Source: Schistocerca nitens
Taxonomy: Eukaryota > Arthropoda > Insecta > Orthoptera > Acrididae
Assembly: GCF_023898315.1 (NCBI RefSeq)
Contig: NC_064617.1
Location: 718,659,202-718,723,201, forward strand
Direction: 5' to 3'
Length of the DNA: 64,000 bases
Part shown: positions 21,512 through 32,025 of the stretch, in pieces
How positions within the stretch are numbered: position 1 is the first letter of the stretch
How the letters are laid out: every line of letters starts with the position of its first letter
Translations under genes and position numbers: made by a program
Notes under the pieces: generated by a model
The model's input: only the letters and a program-made list of their open reading frames with translations
What the model was told of the DNA's origin: nothing
The model's database searches: none

Positions 21512-22119
21512 ATTTAACAAAGCTCCTCAGTAGCGCACAGATGACTGGTGAGACACAGGAAGAGGGAAAAGGGCGGGAGGGGTGGGGTGGGGATTGGCTG
21601 TAGGTTTGGAGGGGGGGGGGGAGGTGTTACACAAAAGCGCTGTATGTCACAGATTTGGTGTATGAAAGGTAACTGAAGGTTTCGGTGGAAGAAAGTGCTA
21701 TACCTCAATTTAGTAACGACTACTGTGATTACTCAGTTTGCCGTGTTTTCGAATGCACCACATACTGGTAACAAATTTTTCGATTTTTACCGCTAGGAAG
21801 AGTAGACACTGTATCATTTTTTTGGTCTGATTGTATTTATTTCTTTTCTTCGAATTTAATCAAAGATATAATAAACTGAAACTCAAAATGTGGTCTTGTG
21901 GGTTAGCACGTTCATCTGTCGACTCCTTCAGTTGATCAAAATAGCAATATATCGGGATAAATCGAACTATTATCTACCGACGGCAAGAATCCTACACATT
22001 AAATACACTTTATGCAGTGCAGCAAAGAATGAAAACGGGTGTATTCACACAGACAGTATGGATCAGCGGCAAGTGGTAACGGAGAAGAATTGCAAGTAAC
22101 AGTATTTTCCTACTGCAGA
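21512..22119. other. Unassigned sequence with a G-rich stretch
   Basis: G-rich simple sequence at about 21555-21625, including a G-run at 21610-21621. The rest shows nothing recognisable. Confidence 0.5.
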
Positions 22120-22121
22120 TA

Positions 22122-22655
22122 GAGGGTGGCCCATAGTTATGTATATGAAGTATCAAAGACTGCGGTAAAGAAACTAGCTACAATACTTGAACACAAATCT
22201 GGACCTATACACATTACTCTCACTCTGCATGGCATGGCATTGATACATGCCTGAAGGCGAAGAGAAACGTTGTCACAAGCAGCTTGATAGACTTACATTG
22301 GTATCCTGTGATAGCTTCCCGTAGTTCGGCCAAATTGCTTATGTGGTGTTGGTACACTTTGCCAGTTAAAACACCCCATACGGATAAGTCAGTTGGTGAT
22401 AAATCGGTAGACGGAGCTGGCCACTCCACATATCCACATCGACCGATCCAGTGTTTCAGAAATGTTTCGTTCAGTCATCCTCGCGCTAGGAAGGTATATC
22501 GTAACGGTGCTCCACCTTGCTGCCACATCAGGTCATTAATGCCAGTTCATGCAGACAGTAAAGGATACATAGTGTTGCCATATCGAAACTCACTGTTCAG
22601 AATTACAAATACTACAGTTAGTCAAACATCATATACAAAATTATGGGCCACCCTG
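22122..22655 (-). mobile_element. mariner-like transposon, internally deleted
   Basis: TIRs GAGGGTGGCCCATAGTTATG on the left and its complement-type partner ATTATGGGCCACCCTG on the right, with TA at 22120-22121 and 22656-22657. On minus it encodes only the transposase C-terminal half: a QQGGAP...LDRSMWICG stretch, then WPAPSTDLSPTDLSVWGVL and GKVYQHHISNLAELREAIT (22220-22429). This is the same broad type as 6688-7610 and 57265-58045. Confidence 0.75.
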
Positions 22656-22764
22656 TACATTAAAACGATTATTCGCTTGATCAGTAATATTTGTTGCAAA
22701 TATTTCCACGAAATGCTGTTTATATTTAAATCCTTCTTTTCTGTGTTAAAGGTTGCTTACTTGT

Positions 22765-23410
22765 CATAAAATTTTATTAGAAATTTCTCTCCAGTGATCG
22801 CTATCTGCCATCTTTCGAATCAGTAGCCCCAGTGTTTGGTTGGTTCCGTTCCTAATCTCATCTAACCATCTTCCAGGACGCCTTCTTCGTCACTTTTAGC
22901 TTCAAATTTTCTCTGGGAAATTCGTCTCCTCGACTCTGCATTATGTGACCAAAGAACTTGGGGATTCTGTGAGGCACATTGTTGACAGTCTCCCTGTTTA
23001 TCTTTAATTCCGTTAAAGCTGAGGAACCAGGTCATTGGAACTAATCTCCTATATGCTCAAATTTATCGATTTTTCTATGATCGGCGGCTCTGATGGTCCA
23101 TATTTCCGCACCATATAGGAACAATGGATATATCAACATTCTTTAGAGCCTTATTAATTTTGTTTTGTACTAGTAGCATGAGACTGATGTTGATTCTCTC
23201 GTGCTTATTATGCTTTTTCTTTCTCTAGTTCAACTGCCATCTTTACTGACTAAAGACCTAAGGTAGCTTATATTATCAACCATTTAGTATACGATGAATT
23301 ATATTTTTAGCAGAAATTCATCATAACCAGTTATCATAATTTTGGTCTTGCCTTTGATTAGTGTTCAGCCCTCCGCTCGAACCAACAGTTCTTTTATTAC
23401 TGTTTCAAAG
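22765..23410 (-). pseudogene. RTE-like LINE C-terminal remnant
   Basis: Minus-strand translation in shifting frames gives AKTKIMITG, VDNISYLRSLVSKDGS, a WCGNMDH region, FGHIMQS, and finally WLDEIRNGTNQTLGLLIRKM. This is the block order that follows the RT domain in RTE-type ORF2 proteins. Many stops. Confidence 0.6.
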
Positions 23411-23972
23411 GTCCACATACTGTATGTGGCTCATCAGAAAATCGGAGGTTTTTAATTAGGAATCTTGCATATATTTAGCTCCGTTCCAGCTATACCCCGC
23501 GAACAATAAAATGATAGGTCAAGGAAGAGGATTCAGCTGTTATTCAAAGACGAGAGATTTCGTAATATGTTACCATTCAAGATTTCAGTCTTTGTGAAGT
23601 TGTCTATTTTGCATTTCAGATAAGGTCTTCCGCATTCTCTGGACGCACACTAGCTTTCACTTTAAGGTGCTTTCATTTGCGACGCATGCAGCATTAATGT
23701 TTCTCTTGCAGTAGGAATCGATACTCTATCAGGTAGTTATCTAGTTGCTGATACGAAGATCTGACCGACGTGTTCTCTCTGGAAGTGAAGATAACTACAG
23801 CGCAAACAAGAGCAGCTGTACTCATATATCAGCCTGTCAGAAACGTGAACTGACAAACAGCGTAATCGCTTCCTGTATACCTGGAGGGAGGTTGACGTTT
23901 GTTGCTGGCAAATGATCAGCGTACCATTCGATGAGTAAAACTTTTCGACAACGTCTGCAACTCTAAAGAAAA
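23411..23972. other. Unassigned sequence
   Basis: Nothing recognised on either strand. Confidence 0.45.
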
Positions 23973-24124
23973 AGCGGTAATTTTACCTCATTTGCCTCAA
24001 TCAAATCTAGTGAGAACATTGATGTCACCTCGATGTACTTTAGTCGAGAGCGGTAATTTTACCTCATTTGCCTCAATCAAATCTAGTGAGAACATTGATG
24101 TCACCTCGATGTACTTTAGTCGAA
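23973..24124 (+). repeat. 76-bp tandem duplication
   Basis: Unit starting AGCGGTAATTTTACCTCATT occurs at 23973-24048 and 24049-24124 with essentially no differences, so it is a young duplication in otherwise unassigned sequence. Confidence 0.92.
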
Positions 24125-24659
24125 CTAAGTACAGTTTATCAGAAATCTCCAAGCTGTGTCCTACAGTCAATCACTTTGGAGTAATGAATACAGAGGAAAG
24201 CAAAAACTTCATGGCATACTGAAAAACTGCTGAATATTTCTGTATGCATAAGCGATGCTTTAACCCGGTAAAAAATACCGAACAGTCTTTTCTTTTTCTT
24301 GGGAACACCGTAATAACTGCATCATTAGAGAATGACTATCCTGGTCTACCTTCACCACGATTGAGGCAGCCGTTATGTCTTCAAGAGTTCCAATTCCGAT
24401 TTGGCCATCCTCAGCTAGATTTTCTGCCGTTTCCCTGAATCGCTGCAGACGAATGTCAGAACTTTTCCTTCTTTAAAGAGCTCGCGATCGATTTACTGCC
24501 CCTCCAAAAACCCTCCCCCCTCCCCCTTCTCCCTCACTCATACTTCGCATCCTTGTCAAATCCGAGTCGCGGACGGGTTGCGACGTTACACCCCAACTTT
24601 CCATCGTTTATTTTACGAAACTTCAAAACCAGCGAGGCGGAGCAGTGGTCAAGACTCTG
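24125..24659. other. Unassigned sequence
   Basis: A C/T-rich tract lies at about 24500-24540. Part of 24360-24450 (CCGATTTGGCCATCC...TTTCCCTGAATCGCTGCAGACGAATG) may be a decayed SINE family D body. Confidence 0.35.
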
Positions 24660-24862
24660 GCCGCACACTTACGAAAAGCTTACATTTCAAATACGTTTGT
24701 ACTATCAAGGACAATGTTTTATATTGAAGTTAGTGGCGGATCGGAACCGCAATTTCTTGCAAACGGCTCGCTTTTAGATCCGTTTTTACGTGAACTTGTT
24801 TATTACCATTATTGTACACATTCGCCGTATTAGTTTTCGCTGTTAATTATGATACGTCCTGT
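24660..24862 (-). mobile_element. mariner terminal fragment
   Basis: Resembles 40325-40531: a shared layout from AAAGCTTACATTTCAAA to GTTAATTATGATACGTCCTGTA. The last block looks like a mariner terminal repeat. No transposase remnant is seen here. Confidence 0.4.
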
Positions 24863-25366
24863 AGCTAGCGAGGGTTTTTACGTATGCTGATTTTAATTCC
24901 GTATTCCTCATGTGCAGCTACTCTTCAAGGCATTTGGAAGTTTCATGGTTTTTGCTTCAGGCTGTCTCTAAGGTTCTCAGTTGATGTTGGTTCTACAACT
25001 TAGTCATATTTTACCTGAATTTTTGTAGAGTTATTCATCTTATGGTCAGACGCTATAAACTTTATTTTAAAACCGCAAGGTCGACCTCAAATGCTACGTT
25101 ATCTGAATCCCTTCTGACTTATGCGCTGTCGAAAATTAGTTCATGTTTTACTCACTTCTCTTCAAGACCGTCTTCGTATTTTCCACGACTACTTAAACCC
25201 GTTCACAGATTCTCATTTCGATGCAGAAGGTTTCCGAGATATCTGCTAGAAATTTGACGTCTGCTTTGGTGCTAGTCGGAGTATCGCTGATTGCATTTAT
25301 AGTCTTATCTGCAACATGTTCTTCCTTGAAATTTATCTCTATCGATATCTGGATATTCTTGAAGTC
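24863..25366. other. Unassigned sequence
   Basis: No recognisable feature. Confidence 0.45.
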
Positions 25367-25379
25367 TATAAAAGCGATG

Positions 25380-25578
25380 GCCAGCCGCGGTGGCCGAGCG
25401 GTTCTAGGCGCTTCAGTCCGGAACCGTGCGACTGCTACTGTCGCAGGTTCGAATCCTGCCTCGGGCATGGATGTGTTTGATGTCCTTAGGTTAGTTAGGT
25501 TTAAGTAGTTCTAAGTTCTGGGGGACTGATGACCTCAGATGTTAAGTCCCATAGTGCTCAGAGCCATTTGAACCATTT
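25380..25578 (+). mobile_element. SINE family A
   Basis: Complete copy with a perfect 13-bp target duplication TATAAAAGCGATG (25367-25379 and 25579-25591). Confidence 0.93.
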
Positions 25579-25591
25579 TATAAAAGCGATG

Positions 25592-26039
25592 ACATGGTCG
25601 TTTCTTTGACTGGCAAATTCAGGTTGTAACAATCCTGCTCACAGACTTTCTTCTTGTGTCCTGGTAACTGTCGCTAGCATCACTGTCATTACAAAATTTC
25701 TGTTACCATGCTAATTCCTATGAATTGAAGATTACGGACCTGACCGATGAATTGAATTATGAGCTCCATTTGACTTTATACATGATGATTTATTAACTGA
25801 ATTACGATATTAATATAATCTTTTTTGATAAGAACAGCATAAATGAGAATACCGTGTGCCATACTATAATCTAGTAGGTTTCATAATGAATACGCTATAT
25901 GAAATCGTATCTTATTAAACTAAAATAAAATTTCCCCCGATAAGCTTGAGAACAAGCTACACTTTTAATGCGAAAGAAAAGCCCTGACAACTGGCACCGC
26001 TCTTGCCACCTTTCAGCAGTGAAGTGCTAAAGTTTATAC
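25592..26039. other. Unassigned sequence
   Basis: AT-rich, no motif recognised. Confidence 0.45.
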
Positions 26040-26353
26040 AATAATTTATTAGGTCAAGATCGGCTAGTTACTACAGTGTTCACTTTGTCGATTTTGACAA
26101 TTTATTGCCATCTTCGAATTTGATAATTAATCCATTTACAGCTTCGTTATGATGTATAAAAATGTGAATCAGGTACTCTGAATATCATGAAATTGTATAA
26201 AATGTGTCAACGATGTTCAGCGTGGTTATCTTGAATTTTTACATATCACAACAAAGCTTGGTAGTGGATTAATATCACATCTGAAAATGGCAATAAACTG
26301 CCGAAACTGGTAATATGAGTACTGTAGTAATTAGGAGATCTTGACGTTATAAA
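26040..26353. repeat. Inverted repeat pair resembling PLE terminal repeats
   Basis: About 26040-26122 is the approximate reverse complement of 26279-26353, sharing GTCAAGATC, TTACTACAGT and TTTATTGCCAT. Each arm carries a hammerhead-like core in opposite orientation. No coding sequence lies between them. Confidence 0.6.
26275..26318 (+). ncRNA. Hammerhead-like motif (right arm of the 26-kb inverted pair)
   Basis: Stem I TCACAT (26275-26280) pairs with ATATGA (26313-26318) with one mismatch. The core CTGAAAA (26281-26287) differs at one key G. Stem II GGCA (26289-26292) pairs with TGCC (26299-26302), then GAAA (26303-26306), then CTGGT (26307-26311) forming with the preceding A a near-palindromic stem III, then A at the cleavage position. 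The other arm (minus, about 26117-26065) has TCGAAGA, GGCAA/TTGTC and AAAA, and is more decayed. Confidence 0.45.
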
Positions 26354-26971
26354 GAACTGTACAGGTTGTCCGAGGAGGAATAGTCAGTATCAGGTATGTG
26401 ACAGGAATGCTTATTTAAAGCGAAAAACTTTATATGGACTTCTCTCTTATTCACAATAGTTTCCGAGAGAGAGCACAATCAATACACATTATTCTATTAT
26501 ACTATTCACTGATGAAGCCTCGTCTTGGGGGAAGTGACCAACTTCCGGAACTAGAACTGTCAGTATAAAAATAGCTTGCACTGTTAGCAGCGCTTGCTGA
26601 TTTGACTGGTCCGCTCCTGTTCTGGAATATTCTGCCTGCGCAACTGCAACAGTCAGCAACTAAATAATTAATTAAATAAATGAAATAAGCGGATAAATAG
26701 CTACGTCTATCGTAAGCATGGGATACTCACTAGGTCAAGGATTTGTTTGAGATAAGATCGCCTTTTTCTGGAACCACCACGTAAGACAGATATGAGTAGA
26801 GTTGTCTTTCAGAACAAATTAGGAAGGCTTTGGAGTAACTATCTTACGCCATACACAACAACGAGATGTCTCTTTCTGTTTTACAGGAAAAAATCGTTTA
26901 AGAGAACGCACTAAAGAGACGACAGCGGAAAGCTCGCATAAGCAAACTGTGTCTGGCTTTTAAATGCCGAG
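26354..26971. other. Unassigned sequence
   Basis: Contains CTGATGA at about 26513 followed by a GGAAGT/ACTTCC hairpin and GGAAC, which only loosely resembles a hammerhead. Nothing else recognised. Confidence 0.4.
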
Positions 26972-26984
26972 GAAGCGAACTTCA

Positions 26985-27182
26985 CCGGCCGAAGTGGCCG
27001 AGCGGTTCTAGGCGCTACAGTCTGGAACCGCGTGACCGCTACGGTCGCAGGTTCGAATCCTGCCTCGGGCATGGATGTGTGTGATGTCCTTAGGTTAGTT
27101 AGGTTTAAGTAGTTCTAAGTTCTAGGGGACTGATGACCTCAGAAGTTAAGTCCCATAATGCTCACAGCCATTTGAACCATTT
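26985..27182 (+). mobile_element. SINE family A, well-preserved copy
   Basis: Complete copy with A box TGGCCGAGCGGTTCT and B box GGTTCGAATCC. Perfect 13-bp target duplication GAAGCGAACTTCA (26972-26984 and 27183-27195). Confidence 0.94.
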
Positions 27183-27195
27183 GAAGCGAACTTCA

Positions 27196-28189
27196 GGCGT
27201 GGTTCAAGGAAGTGAGGGGAGCGGGGGGAGGTGGGGGTAAGATGGTCTTTGTGGTTATGAACACTACCCCACGCCACCTACCCTCCAACAAAAACGATTT
27301 AGTACATGTGTTTATATTTTAGCATATATATCAGTTTCCAAATAGCTCAGCTTACTTCGGGAAAATAAAATATGATAACAACTAAGGGCGTCAAAAACGA
27401 TAAGGAATTATGGAAATAACAATCTACGCTTAACACAGGATGGAACTGGGACGTGATTTGCTGCTGAAAACATTCGAGCCAGGTAAAGGCGCTTATTCAC
27501 AGGGTCACTGTGCCTCCTGCCCAAAGAAATTAGACACGTTCCATGATGAGACCGAGGTCAGAATCGGGAAACCCCTGGAATTTGAGTAGCTTTAGACAAA
27601 AGGGAAGCATTCTCCACAAGGAAATAAATAACAGAATAACTTTACCGAACACAGTCGGAATGACTGAAAGAAACAGCATTCCCCACCAACATGTATAGAC
27701 TGTCATAGCCAAAGCTAATTGTACGTGAAATATCGATAATGGTGAGACCACAAATCCGTAAATTGTGACGTTGCCTGAACTGTGACAGTTAGTTGCTATT
27801 ATATTGCAAGAAACATATACTTCTCAAATTTGTCGATGAATATTTTTCAGGCGATGTATTTCTCCGAAACGTAATTTCGTGGTAGCTATACAACATCCAT
27901 ATACCAAGCACTGATGTAAACTAATTATTATTATATTTAAATATTTTATATTTTTGTAATTAAACTAGTATGAATAAATTAAAACATGTTGTTAATTGGT
28001 AATGTTATTAAAATCGTAGGCATCACTGGCACATTAGAAGTGAGGATGACGGCAGGGTGTATTTGATGTGTGGGGAAGGCAGACGGGAGAGGTTGGGGAG
28101 GGGAAAGGGAGGGAGAGTAAAAACTGTGAGCCCTCCTAGAGCTGAACCCTCGATCAGCGCCTGGTAGGCTTCATTCTTTATCGCGTGGT
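27196..28189. other. Unassigned sequence
   Basis: G-rich stretches near 27215-27240 and 28070-28115. No gene or element recognised. Confidence 0.45.
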
Positions 28190-28580
28190 CCTCCACAGGC
28201 TTTGTTGAGCCGTTTTCGACTGGCAGTCGCTGTCAGCCGGGCAGGTGCGAGTTTGCGTTAGCAACAGCGCGGGGAGCCATCCGGCAAGTGGCAGCAGCGC
28301 CGGCGCGGACAAACATGGGCATACGCGCCTGCGCCACGCCCAGCCGCCTGGGCTGACTCATCCTGAGTCAGCGGCTCGACCCACATACGGCCAGAGATTT
28401 ACTGCAGCCAGAGAAAGCCTGGCCCTCTGGACGTGGACGCAGGCTCTGTAGGCGGCTGCGGCTGCGACCTCGGCATAGGAGGTGGACGAGCGAGCACTCC
28501 CCCCACTCCAGACGCTGCTCCTCTCCTTCCCCTACATCCACATCACTGCCGCCCAACACGGAACGCATAAGAACTCTCAA
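28190..28580. promoter_or_regulatory. CpG-rich island with paired AP-1/MARE-like sites
   Basis: A GC- and CpG-rich stretch in an AT-rich neighbourhood. At 28352-28372 is a perfect 9-bp inverted repeat, GCTGACTCA and TGAGTCAGC separated by TCC. Each arm contains a TGA(C/G)TCA AP-1 core with GC flanks like a Maf half-site. The short open frames here look compositional. Any promoter or enhancer role is inference; no neighbouring gene is visible. Confidence 0.35.
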
Positions 28581-28940
28581 ACTGTTCGCAAGGCTACAGC
28601 GGCAAACGGAAGGACAGAAAATTTTTACATGTTGTAGCCTGCAGTCGCACTTTTATTTTGTAAAATGGCTACCAAGTACCACTCTACGATTAAAAATTCA
28701 TCACAGTGTACCAAGTGTGATTTTAAGCCTTCCCGGTGCATGGAGGATTTTAAAATTTTCTTACGTATTCAGCTGGGTAGTTTCGTCCGAATGATATGAT
28801 AATTCGGCAAACTGACTTGTTGATACCTTCAGGTGGTCCTGATATCGGACTGTCTTCTACTGGACGCTGTCTTTTATATAAGCAGAGCCTTCCACAATTA
28901 ATGATGTAAACGCATAAAGTTGAAACTTGAAGTACACGAC
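28581..28940. other. Unassigned sequence
   Basis: No recognisable feature. Confidence 0.45.
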
Positions 28941-29267
28941 ACTAGGAGCAAAAAAGTCTCAGTAAACATATGCTCTAAAACGCATATCTTAACAGGTATG
29001 ACCACTTCTACATCTTCGATACTTTGAAACAAATGGCTTCTAACTGGAAGCCCTTTGCTTTTCATATTTTTGCAGGAGATAGGACGGACCAAAATAAGGA
29101 AAAAATGTCCGGTAAGCATGGGCTCTTGAACTGTATATCTTTAGAGCCATCAGCACTTGTTCAGTAGAGCAGATTTTTTTCACAGTATCGAAGACGAGGA
29201 ATTGCTCATAGCTCTATAAGACACGCTTTTTAGAGCTCATGTTTACTGACACCTTTTGCTCCCAGTA
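28941..29267. repeat. MITE-like repeat with inverted ends
   Basis: Left end ACTAGGAGCAAAAAAGTCTC followed by AGTAAACAT is inverted at the right end (ATGTTTACTGACACC then TTTTGCTCCCAGT). The inner module (GCTCTAAAACGCATATCTTA-like) occurs on both strands and reappears at 48370-48612. Confidence 0.5.
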
Positions 29268-29300
29268 TCGTTTACTTTCAACAGTATGCGTTTACGCCAT

Positions 29301-29498
29301 GCCGGCCGGAGTGGACGAGCGGTTCTGGGCCCTACAGTCTGGAACCGCGCGTCCGCTACGGTCGCAGGTTCGAATCCTGCCTCGGGCATGGATGTGTGTG
29401 ATGTCCTCAGGTTAGTTAGGTTTAAGTAGTTCTAAGTTCTAGGGGGCTGATGATCTCAGAAGTTAAGTCCCATAGTGCTCAAGCCATTTGAACCATTT
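29301..29498 (+). mobile_element. SINE family A
   Basis: Complete copy with target duplication GTTTACGCCAT (29290-29300 and 29499-29509). Confidence 0.92.
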
Positions 29499-29531
29499 GT
29501 TTACGCCATTAATTACCATTAGCCCTGTTTA

Positions 29532-30878
29532 CAGGGTTTTTGTTTTAACTTGAGACAACTAAATATCTCGAAAACGACTTATCGTACGAAAAAAAAAAAA
29601 TGTTCTACGTGAGTAGACATCTGACTGTGCTAAGACTGGCCACCTCCTAACCACCCCTCCTGCGTGGGCGGGGTCAACTTCGTATTTTCACATGGAAATC
29701 CCCATTTTATTGCATATTTGGATGCTACGCCAAAAAATAGGTACGGTTTACGTAAACCATTGTTTTATATCGAGGTAGATGGCGCTGTAATCTATGAATA
29801 TCAAATGTGCCTGATTTTACAATTAAGCACCGACGCATTTGATTCTACGTTTGATTTACGATGTAAATATAAACCATTGTCTTCTGACCGTTGATTCTAT
29901 GTTCGAAATTCACTTGAGTGCTGCAAATTTGATTGTACTGTGCACTATGGTTAGCCGTTTCAGCGTGATCCAGGAACAACGATGTGGATCTAATAGTTTT
30001 CTTTTCCCATCGGGAAACTTGATATCGGTGAGGTCCCTTGCTTCACACCATTGGGGTAGTTGATTTCGGTGAGCCCCCTTGCCTGTCACCATTGTGGTGG
30101 TTGATTTCGGTGAGTATCCATGGCAGCTGTGCCTGTCACTATCACTTCATGGACATTTCGCCTTATTGTAATAGCCGTGTTTTGTATTCCGGCGGTAACC
30201 GCGTAGCGGCCAGCGCCAAGAGTTAAATGCGATTGGATGGAAACACACACCGAAATCAGTCAGCCCGATGGCGGGGTTCGAGCGCATTCACCGACATCAG
30301 TCACCCCAATGGCGGGGTTCGAGGGCGGCCACCAAAACCAAGCATTCCGATAGTTTACAGACTCACAACAATCAACCCCGAACAGAACAGAAAACTACGC
30401 TACGATACAAGTTGCCTATTTGCCAGAAATATCTGTCTGTAGCCACGTTGTTTGTACGGTACAATCACATTTGCAACAATCAGGTAACAATTGCACATGA
30501 ATATCAACCTTTAGAACACAAAAGTTTACATTTCCATCGTAAATGAAATGCAGAATCAAATGGGTCGGTTCTTAAATGCAAAACCGGCACTTTTGATATT
30601 TGTCGAATACAGTGCCTTCTGCCACGAATAGGAAAACACGATTTGAGTATACCGTACGTATTTTTTGACGTAGAATCTGAATATGCAATAAAAATGAAGG
30701 ATTCCTGTTGGTAAATACAAAGTTGACCCCGTCCACGCAGGAGGGATGGTTACGGGGTGGCCAATTGTAGCGCAGACAGGTTTCCCCTTCAATATTAACT
30801 TTTCACTTATAACTTTTTTGTTGTATATTGCTTCGTTTTCGACATATTTAGTTGCCTCAAGTTGAAACAAACGCCCTG
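29532..30878. mobile_element. Foldback-type transposon with about 370-bp inverted ends and TA flanks
   Basis: From CAGGGTTTTTGTTTTAACTT at the left to its counterpart near 30845-30878, the two outer arms (29532 to about 29900, and about 30500 to 30878) are inverted copies. Shared landmarks are ACTTGAG.CAACTAAATAT, CCTCCTGCGTGG.CGGGGTCAA and ATTTGATTCT. TA lies at 29530-29531 and 30879-30880. The inner part is itself arranged as inverted tandem motifs: TTGATTTCGGTGAG is repeated on the left (30000-30115), and CACCGA(A/C)ATCAGTCA with ATGGCGGGGTTCGAG is repeated on the right (30248-30325). No transposase is present, so it would need an enzyme from elsewhere, perhaps a mariner. Confidence 0.7.
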
Positions 30879-30880
30879 TA

Positions 30881-31172
30881 TTTATGAAGGCACAGCGGAG
30901 GACAGGAACCCCTGAAGCCGTCAACAAAGCAGTTTGTCGAAATATCACATAATTTGGAGGACCCCTCCCGGCTGAATACCTTAGAACATTGTTCCTTAGA
31001 ATATAACTGAAACGGTCTCTTCTTTTTCTTTCGTATCTGCCACGACCATCTAGTAATCATGCAATTTCAACTGCACTTTTCCTTTTTCTTGCTCCTGGGC
31101 TTTTAACTTTCTTTTGATCAGCTTTCGGTACGTGCCCATACAGCCATCTCAGTAGTAGAAAGTCAGTTATGA
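30881..31172. other. Unassigned sequence
   Basis: Nothing recognised. Confidence 0.45.
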
Positions 31173-31303
31173 CGACAGGAACTTAAGGATAACACAACGC
31201 CCACTCCCCGAGTGGAGAAAATCGCCGACCCGGCCGGGAATCGAACCCGGGCGCTTTCGGGTGGGAATCCGCTGCGCTGTCCGCGCAGCTACCTAGGCGG
31301 ACA
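31173..31303 (-). mobile_element. tRNA-derived SINE head, family F
   Basis: Read on minus: GTAGCTGCGCGGACAGCGCA and GCCCGGGTTCGATTCCCGGC, with B box GGTTCGATTCC, then GGGTCGGCGATTTTCTCC and GTGTTGTGTTATCC. It has tRNA-like internal promoter boxes but no acceptor-stem pairing, so it is a SINE head and not a tRNA gene. Confidence 0.65.
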
Positions 31304-31855
31304 TCTTTTAACTTTATCCCAGTATTCCGGCATTCGTTTCCCATGCTGCTCTTTCCTCTCTCCCCTCCAAGTTTTGCCAATTTTTAGTTTTGGCTTTCGC
31401 TGGAAGTTAAGGAGCTCTTGGAATTTTTTACGAGGGGAATATCCTCCCCGTTATCGGTACTTGTTCCAGGTATTTATCTACTTCGGTGAACAACGCCTCC
31501 TTGCTTTTCATATAGAGAAAGTAACGTAAGATCCGATTTCTCGAACTTGCAGAACTCTTATGAAGAATGTGGCCATAGAAAACAATCCTCCTGCGAATTG
31601 CATCTGTAATATTTTCTGGTGTTTGTAGGGTTCATGGCCGTGTCGTTTCCTCACTCCACATTTTCTTTTATTAGACCTGGATTTTGTCAAGATCTACCTT
31701 TATCGTATTTCTGATGTCTCGATCAGACCTTTCCTATTCATAGCAAGGCATTCTACGGTGTATAGGATCCCAAGTCGAATTACTGTGCAGTAACGTCATG
31801 TCTTGGCGTTAACTGACCTCGATTTCTTTTTCTAGACCCTTTTGGTTAGTTGATG
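31304..31855. other. Unassigned sequence
   Basis: No motif recognised on either strand. Confidence 0.45.
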
Positions 31856-31866
31856 TGCTATTCCAT

Positions 31867-32014
31867 CGCTACGGTCGAAGGTTCGAATCCTGCCTTGGGC
31901 ATGGATGTGTGTGATGTCCTTAGGTTAGTTAGGTTTAAGAAGTTCTAAGTTCTAGGGGACTGGTGACATCAGAAGTTGAGTCCCATAGTGCTCAGAGCCA
32001 TTTGAACCATTTTT
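31867..32014 (+). mobile_element. SINE family A, 5' truncated
   Basis: Begins inside the head at CGCTACGGTCGAAGG, so the A box is lost, and ends in CCATTTGAACCATTTT. It is flanked by TGCTATTCCAT (31856-31866) and TGCTATGCCAT (32015-32025), one mismatch. Truncation with a target duplication fits target-primed reverse transcription. Confidence 0.88.
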
Positions 32015-32025
32015 TGCTATGCCAT

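Noticed and set aside
26513-26565. Another hammerhead (CTGATGA with a GGAAGT/ACTTCC hairpin)
   Set aside because: The second box reads GGAAC and not GAAA, and no stem I or stem III pairing is visible.
31205-31303. tRNA gene on minus
   Set aside because: B box present but 5' and 3' ends do not pair, and the downstream GGGTCGGCGATTTTCTCC body is that of a SINE.
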